Shown piece by piece: positions 1 through 6,970 of a stretch of DNA of 34,747 nucleotides. Made by a program: the position numbers and the translations under genes. The notes beneath the pieces are model-generated. The model was not told where the DNA came from. It was given only the letters and a program-made list of their open reading frames with translations, and searched no databases. The DNA comes from an uncultured Cytophagaceae bacterium. Lineage in GTDB: Bacteria > Bacteroidota > Bacteroidia > Cytophagales > Spirosomataceae. The stretch spans positions 1-34,747 of the forward strand of contig CAIZMB010000023.1 of assembly GCA_903933935.1 (NCBI GenBank), in the 5' to 3' direction. Every line of letters begins with the position of its first letter. Within the stretch, counting starts at the first letter, position 1.

Positions 1-1036
1 CAATAAAGAGCAAAGTGAAAAATGTCGCAAAGCCCTCACTCAACCAGGCATCATCCCAAGTCGTTTCCGTGATTGAATTGCCAAACCACTGGTGAGCTAT
101 TTCATGAATGACTACATTCCGAGTTCTTTCCGATTTTTTGCCTGTCACCAAATCTTCCCCATAGAAAATAGCCGACGAACTTTCCATCCCCCCATTCACA
201 CTAGGTGTCTGGATATTGGCCAATTTCTCATAGGCAAATGGTCCCACATATTGGCTGTAAAATTCCAAAACTTTTTTGGTCGGCTCCTGGAAATCATAAA
301 ATCCCTCCTCTCTATTTTTAGCATAGACCCAAGTTTCTATGGATTTGCCCATGAACGGTTCCAAATATTGCACCGCAAACTCAGCCACGCCGATCACAAA
401 TAGCCAACAGGAGGAAGGGACGGATTGTTTCCAGTGTGTCAACTTCACATTGTTCCCTAATTCAGATTCTTCTAACAAAAGGCCATTGGAAATGACTTTG
501 TAATGTGAGGGTGCCTTGACTTTAAATTCAGATGTGGCTTTATCTGATGGATGATCCAAAGTTGGCAACCAGTGCCTAGCCCGATTAGGCCAATTTTCAT
601 TAAAGAAACTGCGATCACCTAATTTGGTTTTCCCAATCCTTAATCCATCCAAAGGAACACCATGATACTTTATTGTAAAAATGATGGTTTGGTTTTTTGT
701 CGACGGGCTCGGTAAATCAAGGATGATTTCATCATTTTGATGGGTATACCGAATGGGCTGATCACCTACCGTAATCGCGTCAATCGCCATACCCTTGTTC
801 TCTTTATCCGCTTTTTGATTGACGAAATCCAATCGGAAATTTCGAACACCCGATTCTTTAAAATCAATAGTTATGGTCGCAATGCCCCTAATTTCATCGT
901 TGCTGTCAGATAGATTTATCCCAAAAGCATAATGTTTTATGTCGATGTTTTTATTGACCGGGTAATCATCTGCATGTGCCGTTGAACCATTGAAAATCAG
1001 ACTAATGCCAAAAAATAAATAAAGAATTTGTTTCAT
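1..1036 (-). CDS. M1 family metallopeptidase (aminopeptidase N-like), 3' end cut by the window edge
   Basis: Translating the minus strand from the ATG at 1036 gives an open frame of 345 codons that runs off the left edge. It starts with a signal peptide (MKQILYLFFGISLIF..., to about residue 22), followed by the beta-rich N-terminal domain of M1 aminopeptidases. The exopeptidase-type GGMESS motif is near residue 284. The zinc site HEIAH is at residues 311-315, followed after 18 residues by the third ligand, E334 in WLSEGFAT. The C-terminal part is missing only because the window ends. It is probably a secreted or periplasmic zinc aminopeptidase. The ATG overlaps the TAA of the upstream M1 paralogue by one base (TAATG), so the two are very likely translationally coupled. 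The family assignment is secure; the substrate is unknown. Confidence 0.93.
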   Translation of the reverse strand, partial: MKQILYLFFGISLIFNGSTAHADDYPVNKNIDIKHYAFGINLSDSNDEIRGIATITIDFKESGVRNFRLDFVNQKADKENKGMAIDAITVGDQPIRYTHQNDEIILDLPSPSTKNQTIIFTIKYHGVPLDGLRIGKTKLGDRSFFNENWPNRARHWLPTLDHPSDKATSEFKVKAPSHYKVISNGLLLEESELGNNVKLTHWKQSVPSSCWLFVIGVAEFAVQYLEPFMGKSIETWVYAKNREEGFYDFQEPTKKVLEFYSQYVGPFAYEKLANIQTPSVNGGMESSSAIFYGEDLVTGKKSERTRNVVIHEIAHQWFGNSITETTWDDAWLSEGFATFFTLLFI

Positions 1037-2688
1037 TATTGGAGCGTTACTTTTTTCAAATAATATCCTTTCGCATCTACTTGGGGTGGCAAAATACTAT
1101 TGACAATAAGACCCTTATTGTCCATCACGATGCGACTCGTTTTATCATTAACGGTCACCTCAAAAGGCAATGGCATCATTAAATTAGCCACCTTGATTTG
1201 GTATTTCTGAAAGCCAATTTCTTTGATGTTTACGTCCAGCACTTGGGTTGTTCTCAGGTAAAAATCAAAAAATGGTTTTAAATCTTTTCCTGATTTTGAG
1301 CTAAATAGCTTTTCAACATCCGTAGTAGTCACAAAATGATCATAGGTGTAGATGGGATCGGTGGCTAAGGTTTTTAAGGTTGGGAAAAACACGTCATCGC
1401 CAATTAAATAACGCAAACTGTGCATGAAAAAAGATCCCTTTCCGTAAATATCCCCTCCTGAATAGACTTCTTCTTCGGTGACTTCTTCCCCAGGAACCAC
1501 GGCATGCTTGTTGCGAACCCCTTTTCTATGGCCTGCTATAATTTCATTGTAGGCTGGCTCACCGCCGATTTCCAACATCGCTAGAGCTTCTGCGTAGGTT
1601 GCAATCCCTTCTTGGATCCACATGTGCCCCCAGTCTTTGTTGGTGACTTTATTGGCCCACCATTCGTGTGCATATTCATGAAATAGATTCGCTGAATATT
1701 CTTGGCCTCCGATATTTTTATAGGCAAATTTATTGTCAAACGTAATCATGGTTTGATGTTCCATGCCCGAATTGGGTACCTCGGCAATGCCTATTTTTTC
1801 TTTTGCCCAAGGATATTCACCAAAGTATTTTTCCAAGATTTGATTGTCACGTTTTTTGGTAGCAATGACTTTTTTGGCATGCATCGTATCTACTTCCAAA
1901 ACATAATATTCAATAGGAACTTTGTTGCCCAAGACGGTAACTAGCTCATCCTTAACGACCTGGTATTTTCCTATGTTAAATAAAATGCAATAATTGCTGA
2001 TGGTGTAATTGGTTTTCCAATGATAGGTTGACTTATTCTTTTTAGTTGACACAGTCATTAAAAGCCCCGGTCCCGCGACTTTTAATTGAGAAGGAATGCT
2101 AATTTTCAAATCAGCACCTTCATTCGGTTCATCGCTGGGATGGTCTTTGCATGGAAAATACATTTTTCCACCTTCCCCTTGTATGTTGATGGATACCCAG
2201 TCATTCCCATTTTTATCTTTCTCCCAGGTAAATCCACCATCCCATGGCGGCTTAATGGCTACGGGTGGAATTCCATGATATTCAATCCAAACTTTTTGAT
2301 GGCCTTCGTTGAAACCTGTTTTTGAGCTAATGAATATTTTATCATCATGTTGATAATAGGATGCGGGTTTGTTGTTCACCTTGATTTGGGTGACTTTGTA
2401 TAGATGGATTAAATCCAAGAGAATGGTGTCTGATTTTTGTGATAAATTCAAACTGACTTCAGTAAAACCGCTAATGGATCTTTTCGCTATATCGACATCC
2501 AAACTTATCGTATAATGCCGAATGTCCATAATGGCCTGCAAAGGTTGCAACTTTCCACCTGAAGTTAGATAGAGGATGTCTCGGCTGTTGATGTCGTCAT
2601 TATGTTGGCTCTTCACGACCCCACTCAGCATTAAAAGCATTAAAACGATTGCCATTTTTATGTTAGAGCTGGATTTTTTTAGTTTCAT
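1036..2688 (-). CDS. Secreted M1 family metallopeptidase
   Basis: This 550-aa protein has an N-terminal signal peptide (hydrophobic stretch about 11-24, ending VVKSQ), an M1 N-terminal beta domain and a gluzincin domain. GMEHQ at about 308-312 is the family's GxMEN-like element. HEYAH is at 337-341 and the third zinc ligand E360 lies in WIQEGIAT, giving the canonical HEXXH-X18-E. At 550 residues it is shorter than E. coli PepN (about 870) and lacks the large C-terminal helical domain, as many Bacteroidota M1 proteins do. It probably releases N-terminal amino acids from peptides outside the cytoplasm. It is the upstream partner of a second M1 gene with a one-base stop/start overlap, and follows the SDR across a heptamer repeat tract. 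ATG start; a second in-frame Met at residue 12 is possible but would shorten the charged n-region. Confidence 0.93.
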   Translation of the reverse strand: MKLKKSSSNIKMAIVLMLLMLSGVVKSQHNDDINSRDILYLTSGGKLQPLQAIMDIRHYTISLDVDIAKRSISGFTEVSLNLSQKSDTILLDLIHLYKVTQIKVNNKPASYYQHDDKIFISSKTGFNEGHQKVWIEYHGIPPVAIKPPWDGGFTWEKDKNGNDWVSINIQGEGGKMYFPCKDHPSDEPNEGADLKISIPSQLKVAGPGLLMTVSTKKNKSTYHWKTNYTISNYCILFNIGKYQVVKDELVTVLGNKVPIEYYVLEVDTMHAKKVIATKKRDNQILEKYFGEYPWAKEKIGIAEVPNSGMEHQTMITFDNKFAYKNIGGQEYSANLFHEYAHEWWANKVTNKDWGHMWIQEGIATYAEALAMLEIGGEPAYNEIIAGHRKGVRNKHAVVPGEEVTEEEVYSGGDIYGKGSFFMHSLRYLIGDDVFFPTLKTLATDPIYTYDHFVTTTDVEKLFSSKSGKDLKPFFDFYLRTTQVLDVNIKEIGFQKYQIKVANLMMPLPFEVTVNDKTSRIVMDNKGLIVNSILPPQVDAKGYYLKKVTLQ

Positions 2689-2733
2689 AGCTATAATTTT
2701 TTACTGATTTGATATATATTTTTGAATCCCTAT

Positions 2734-2817
2734 ACCTCTAACCTATTACCTAATACCTAATACCTCTTACCTATTACCTATTACCTATTACCTCTTACCT
2801 AATCCCTCTTCCCTAAT
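2734..2817. repeat. 12-unit degenerate heptamer tandem repeat (ACCTATT-like)
   Basis: Twelve consecutive 7-mers can be read without a break: acctcta, acctatt, acctaat, acctaat, acctctt, acctatt (three times), acctctt, acctaat, ccctctt, ccctaat. On the minus strand the unit is AATAGGT or similar. The tract fills most of the gap between the SDR and the M1 peptidase and runs into the last SDR codons, supplying its TAG stop at 2815-2813. The period of seven preserves no reading frame and there are no spacers, so this is not a CRISPR. It could be a slippage-prone tract, a spacer in the transcript, or a dispersed intergenic repeat of this genome. Confidence 0.9.
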
Positions 2818-3565
2818 AAGTAGCTCTCCCTCCCGAAATATCAAACAAAAACCCTGTCGTAAACGTACATTCTTCAGAAACAATCCAAGCCGATATCTTA
2901 GCCACCTCATCGATTTCCCCTAATCTTCCCATCGGGATTTTGGCGACCATGTATTCCAATTGCTTAGGGTCGGTATCCGCGTTCATGGCGGTTTTAATCA
3001 CCGCCGGAGCAAGTCCATTGATCGTAATGCCAGCAGTTGCATATTCTTTTCCAATGGATTTTACAATGCCAATAACCGCGGCTTTGGAGGCTGAATAGCC
3101 AATCATTCCCGGATTACCTTCTTTCCCAGCCATGGAGGCAATTAACAAAATGCGTCCATAGCCAAAAGGTTCCATCGCCTTCACAGCGTATTTAGTCATC
3201 AAAAAGGTACCTCGTTGGTTTACCTGATACAAGCGATCAAAATCCTCCGTGGAATAATCCGTGATTTTGGTGCTAGTTGGCCCCACGATACCCGCACAAT
3301 TGACCATAATGTGAATTTGTCCATATTTTTTGCCAACCTCCTCATAAGCTGAAATGATGCTTTGCTCTGAAGTGACATCGCCGACAATCGTCATGACTTC
3401 ATAACCGGCCGATTTAAATTCGCTTTCGGTTTGCTCTAATTTGGATGGGTTGCTATCGAGTAATACTACTTTGCCTCCTTCTGAAGCTATTAATGCGGCT
3501 ATTCCTTTCCCTAAGCCATCTGCTCCGCCACTGATTAATGCTACCTGATTTGTAAATCTTGCCAT
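2813..3565 (-). CDS. Short-chain dehydrogenase/reductase (SDR), classical type
   Basis: This 250-aa protein is a complete classical SDR. The nucleotide-binding glycine motif GGADGLG is at 13-19, D37 after the second strand suggests NAD preference, D63 follows in VGDV, and NCAG is at 89-92. The catalytic set is S144, Y157 and K161 in YSASK. The closest families by feel are sugar-acid or 3-oxoacyl reductases of the FabG/2-dehydro-3-deoxy-fuconate dehydrogenase type; the substrate cannot be fixed. Its stop codon lies inside the heptamer repeat. It is divergent from the GntP-type transporter, with 97 bp between the two start codons, so it may oxidise or reduce a sugar acid taken up by that permease. 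It may also lead the transcript that continues into the two M1 peptidases. Confidence 0.9.
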   Translation of the reverse strand: MARFTNQVALISGGADGLGKGIAALIASEGGKVVLLDSNPSKLEQTESEFKSAGYEVMTIVGDVTSEQSIISAYEEVGKKYGQIHIMVNCAGIVGPTSTKITDYSTEDFDRLYQVNQRGTFLMTKYAVKAMEPFGYGRILLIASMAGKEGNPGMIGYSASKAAVIGIVKSIGKEYATAGITINGLAPAVIKTAMNADTDPKQLEYMVAKIPMGRLGEIDEVAKISAWIVSEECTFTTGFLFDISGGRATY

Positions 3566-3577
3566 GTTTGCTATTTG

Positions 3578-3611
3578 TTTGAAAATAAAATCCTAACATA
3601 GAACAATTTTG
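3578..3611 (+). promoter_or_regulatory. Candidate Bacteroidota-type promoter for the GntP-type transporter
   Basis: A TTTG at 3578-3581 and CAATTTTG at 3604-3611 (one mismatch from TAnnTTTG) are 22 bp apart, within the range used by the Bacteroidota housekeeping sigma factor. This would place transcription start near 3618, about 45 bases before the ATG at 3663. It is a pattern match only, in AT-rich DNA. Confidence 0.35.
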
Positions 3612-3662
3612 TGAAATTTTAATACTTAATTGGAATACTTTTTCACCAAAAACCTATTTAAT

Positions 3663-4991
3663 ATGATAACCCTTTTAATCACCCTATTATCTCTTGGGGT
3701 AATTTTATTAGCCATATCAAAATTTGACATTCATCCATTTTTAGCTCTTTTCATTGGTGCCATTGGTTTCGGTATTTGTGTCGGAATGCCTACAGAGCTT
3801 ATTTTGAAATCAGTTAAAGACGGTTTTGGAGGAGTTTTAGGAAACATCGGACTCTTGATTTTATTAGGGGTAACCATCGGTACCTTCCTCGAAAAAACAG
3901 GTGGCGCCATGGTCCTTGCCCAAAAAGTCCTTTCATGGATTGGCGAAAAATCCATCATGCTAGCCATGATGTTGAGCGGTTGGATCCTTTCCATTCCCGT
4001 GTTTGGCGATAGTACTTTTATCATGATGAATCCCATCAGTAAGTCTCTTTCTTTTAAAGGAAAAGTACCATATGCGGCAACCACCGTGGCTTTGGCTTTG
4101 GGTGCCACCGCAAGTCATTCACTCGTTCCACCGACGCCTGGCCCAATTGCCGCAGCAGGAATTATTAACGCCGATTTAGGTATGGTTATTTTTTGGGGCA
4201 TCGTAGTCAGTCTGATCAGTTTAGTTCCTTGCTATTATTTTGTCAAAAAATACGTCACTAAAATAGAGCTTGAACCCAAATTTGCCGAAGGCGAACAACA
4301 GGAAACAAGCGGAAAAAAACCATCCGCTTTCAAATCATTTTTACCCATCATTTTCCCTCTTTTACTGATTATTTTAGCTTCAGTGGCTAGTTATCCCTCT
4401 AAGCCATTGGGCGAAAATCAATTGACCGATATCATCCTATTCTTAGGCACACCCATCATTGCGCTGTTAATAGGTGCTTTTTTATCCTTTACACTTCCTG
4501 AGAAATTTGATCGCCAAGTGCTTTCTTCGACCGGTTGGATCGGTGATTCATTAGTGATCGCCGCCCCCGTGATTTTGATTACAGGTGCTGGAGGGATTTT
4601 TGGTAAAATGCTTCAGAACTCAGGGATTGCTGATATTGTTACTTCAAATATGAGTACGGCCAACTGGGGAATTTTCTTGCCCTTTATTCTTGCCTTTTTT
4701 CTAAAAACAGCTCAAGGATCGTCAACGGTCGCGATGATTACAACGGCGTCTATTATCGCTCCCATCTTAGGAACGTTAGGTCTTGACTCAGAATCGATGC
4801 GGGTATTTGCCGTTTTGGCGATAGGGGCGGGTGCGATTGCGATATCACATGCCAATGATAGTTTTTTCTGGGCTGTGACTCAATTATCAGGCTTGACGAT
4901 CAAAGAAGGAAATAAATCTCATAGCGTCGGTACGGTCATCATGGCTTTCACTTCTATTTTAGCCATTTACCTATTGACTTTTATCGTATAA
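3663..4991 (+). CDS. gntP: GntP family gluconate/aldonate:H+ symporter
   Basis: This is a 442-aa, very hydrophobic polytopic protein of the usual length for the GntP/ion-transporter family (about 440-450 residues). Family-like segments include FGDSTFIM (about 114-121) and the loop ATASHSLVPPTPGP (about 148-161), with a hydrophilic central loop near 215-230. It should import gluconate or a related sugar acid with protons across the inner membrane. The frame opens at a TTG at 3630, but the ATG at 3663 is preferred because it begins directly with the first membrane helix (MITLLITLLSLG). The divergent SDR and the convergent gluconate-5-dehydrogenase-like SDR fit aldonate metabolism. The exact substrate is inferred from family only. 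Confidence 0.88.
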   Translation: MITLLITLLSLGVILLAISKFDIHPFLALFIGAIGFGICVGMPTELILKSVKDGFGGVLGNIGLLILLGVTIGTFLEKTGGAMVLAQKVLSWIGEKSIMLAMMLSGWILSIPVFGDSTFIMMNPISKSLSFKGKVPYAATTVALALGATASHSLVPPTPGPIAAAGIINADLGMVIFWGIVVSLISLVPCYYFVKKYVTKIELEPKFAEGEQQETSGKKPSAFKSFLPIIFPLLLIILASVASYPSKPLGENQLTDIILFLGTPIIALLIGAFLSFTLPEKFDRQVLSSTGWIGDSLVIAAPVILITGAGGIFGKMLQNSGIADIVTSNMSTANWGIFLPFILAFFLKTAQGSSTVAMITTASIIAPILGTLGLDSESMRVFAVLAIGAGAIAISHANDSFFWAVTQLSGLTIKEGNKSHSVGTVIMAFTSILAIYLLTFIV

Positions 4992-5000
4992 TCAAATTGT

Positions 5001-5037
5001 TAGCCTTCCGGAAAGCGATTAACGGGAGGCTATTTTT
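5001..5037 (+). terminator. Rho-independent terminator between convergent genes
   Basis: TAGCCTTCCG at 5001-5010 pairs with CGGGAGGCTA at 5023-5032 (ten pairs, one of them G-U), with a 12-base loop, and is followed by five Ts. It terminates the GntP-type gene. The T run touches the stop codon of the convergent SDR, so the hairpin probably also ends or protects the minus-strand operon. Confidence 0.8.
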
Positions 5038-5833
5038 ATCGGGCGGTCCAACCGCCATCCACGGACAACATAGCACCCACCATGTAGCTGCCTGCGTCAC
5101 TAGCTAAATAAATGGCTGCACCTTGAATTTCTTTTAATTCAGCCCAACGGCCTAATGCCGTGGCACCTACCACAAATTTTAAACCCTCTTCCGTATCAGC
5201 AATCGGCAAGTTCATTTCCGTTAAAAATGGACCCGGACAAATGGCATTTACATTGATATTAAAGGGTGCCATTTCCAAGGATAATGCTCGAGTCATTTGG
5301 ACCACCGCTCCTTTGCTCGACGTATAAGGCGTGCGATTAGACAATCCAATGAGTCCCAATGCACTCGCCAAATTAATGATGCTTGCCCTTTTTCCTTTTT
5401 TCATGTAAGGAATCACGGCCCGAGAACTTAACCAAGTCCCCGTCACGTTAACATCCATCACTTGCTTGAAATCTTCTAGCGATAATTCATCGATCGCCCC
5501 TCGGATATTTATTCCCGCACTATTGATTAAAATATCAACACGTCCCCATTGCTTAAAAGCATATGCCGCCATTGCCTCAGTCTCTGATTGTTGGGTTACA
5601 TCCGCTTGGAAAAAAAGGGCGTCGACCGGATAGGTAGTGGCCAACTCTTTTGCCGCATTTTCGCCTTCCTCTTTGTTTCGATTGACCAATAAAATATGCG
5701 CCCCGGCAGATGCCAGTCCTGCTGCCATGGCAAGCCCCAATCCTTTTGAACCACCTGTAATAATGGCCACCCTTCCTGTCAAATCAAATAAATTAATTCC
5801 CGGAAATTCTTTTTTGTCTAATCCTACGCTCAT
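5036..5833 (-). CDS. SDR oxidoreductase, gluconate 5-dehydrogenase / KduD-like
   Basis: This 265-aa classical SDR has an N-terminal extension typical of the gluconate 5-dehydrogenase/2-deoxy-gluconate 3-dehydrogenase group (LFDLTGRVAIITGG). The cofactor motif TGGSKGLG is at 26-33 and NSAG at 104-107. The catalytic residues are S157, Y170 and K174, and PGPFLTEM at 200-207 follows. N51/R52 after the second strand (LLVNRN) would fit NADP binding. It probably interconverts a sugar acid and its keto form in the cytoplasm. It is the last gene of the seven-gene minus-strand operon, 13 bp after the isomerase-like gene, and convergent with the GntP-type transporter, which together suggests keto-aldonate metabolism. 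The substrate is not proven by sequence. Confidence 0.9.
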   Translation of the reverse strand: MSVGLDKKEFPGINLFDLTGRVAIITGGSKGLGLAMAAGLASAGAHILLVNRNKEEGENAAKELATTYPVDALFFQADVTQQSETEAMAAYAFKQWGRVDILINSAGINIRGAIDELSLEDFKQVMDVNVTGTWLSSRAVIPYMKKGKRASIINLASALGLIGLSNRTPYTSSKGAVVQMTRALSLEMAPFNINVNAICPGPFLTEMNLPIADTEEGLKFVVGATALGRWAELKEIQGAAIYLASDAGSYMVGAMLSVDGGWTAR

Positions 5834-5846
5834 TTTTATGTTTTAT

Positions 5847-6962
5847 TTATCCTAGTCCTAATTTACTTTTACTAAACTGTAAGCAATCCACTATATTTTT
5901 TTCCTCATAAGCCAAAGCCTGCTCTCCGGTCAATTGGCTCGTTTGAGGTAATTTACCCTCAAATTTTTTCTCTCTCACCATGGCTAAGGTTTTGGCTAAA
6001 GCAGATGATGAAATATCCCCCATGGTCTCATAATAAGCCGCATCCAAACAAGGTATTTTTAAAGGATCACGCGTGATCATTTCCAAGTTAAATGTAATCG
6101 ACGGATTTAATTTTTTGCATAAAGCCACAGCAGCAGGCAAATCGACGATTCCCTGACCCAAAGGGACCTCCGAAAGTAAAAACCCTTTTTCATATTCTTG
6201 GACCCCCATATCTTTCACATGCGTGGAGAATGAATAAGGAGCCAAGGTGCTAATCACCTCCATGGGATTTTCTAAAAGCGATATATTATTTCCAAAATCC
6301 AAGGTGACACCCACCCATTCACTTCCAATGAGCTTAATTAATTCCACCATTTCCGCTGCCCTCCAATCCTTATGATTTTCAACCGCTAATTTAATTTTAT
6401 GTTTCCTGACAATCGGCTCGGCTAAACGCAATGAAGTAATGGCGATCGATTTGAAATGTTGGAATTCAGCCTGTGAATGAAAATTTTCATAACGCCTACC
6501 GGATAAACAAACCGTTCTTAAAATCTTGGCTCCCGCTTCTTTCGCATATACTAATTGGGCTTCAAATCTAGGTACATCGGCCTCATTCTTAGGTAAACCT
6601 ATGCTTCCTTCGATGTATAAACCCAGTTTTTCCCTTTCATCCCGCATTTTTTTGGTAAAATCATCCGTCCAATCATTCAAGGTTACTTGAATTCCACCAG
6701 CACCTATTTCCTTGCAATGCCTTAAAAGCTGCAAGGCATTGGTGAAACTTGGGTAATGATCGCTCGTCGTTTTAGAGTTCCAACGAGCCCAATAGGAATG
6801 AACGACGACTCCCATCGCAGGACCTTCAACGGCTTTGATGGTTTCTCCATTTGCTCCATACAAGCCTAATGTTGCCGCACCCCCAATACCTAATCCCAAA
6901 CCTCGCAAAAACTTTCTGCGGTCAATCTCTCTCTCCATGATTCGTTGGTTATTTTCCATCAT
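5847..6962 (-). CDS. Tat-exported sugar phosphate isomerase/epimerase-like TIM barrel
   Basis: This 371-aa protein starts with a twin-arginine signal (DRRKFLRGLGLG at about 14-25, then a weakly hydrophobic Gly/Ala stretch), followed by an AP-endonuclease-2/xylose-isomerase-like TIM barrel. Likely metal ligands can be seen: E195 (AVENH), D222 (LDFGN), H248 (STHVKD) and E294 (NLEM), the usual E-D-H-E arrangement. Relatives act as sugar epimerases or isomerases, and some exported members act on 3-keto sugars as lyases. The Tat signal means a folded, metal-loaded enzyme outside the cytoplasm, so a sugar-phosphate substrate is unlikely despite the family name. It lies 8 bp after the cytochrome c fusion and 13 bp before the SDR. 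Start at the first of two adjacent ATGs. Confidence 0.88.
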   Translation of the reverse strand: MMENNQRIMEREIDRRKFLRGLGLGIGGAATLGLYGANGETIKAVEGPAMGVVVHSYWARWNSKTTSDHYPSFTNALQLLRHCKEIGAGGIQVTLNDWTDDFTKKMRDEREKLGLYIEGSIGLPKNEADVPRFEAQLVYAKEAGAKILRTVCLSGRRYENFHSQAEFQHFKSIAITSLRLAEPIVRKHKIKLAVENHKDWRAAEMVELIKLIGSEWVGVTLDFGNNISLLENPMEVISTLAPYSFSTHVKDMGVQEYEKGFLLSEVPLGQGIVDLPAAVALCKKLNPSITFNLEMITRDPLKIPCLDAAYYETMGDISSSALAKTLAMVREKKFEGKLPQTSQLTGEQALAYEEKNIVDCLQFSKSKLGLG

Positions 6963-6970
6963 TCATTTGG

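Noticed and set aside
92-403. 103-codon plus-strand open frame at the left edge
   Set aside because: It is antisense to the M1 peptidase catalytic domain, whose motifs are clear on the minus strand.
2734-2817. CRISPR-like array
   Set aside because: The repeat unit is 7 bp with no spacers, and no cas gene is present.
3731-4108. 125-codon minus-strand frame inside the GntP-type gene
   Set aside because: It is an opposite-strand shadow of membrane-helix codons; no start context or domain.
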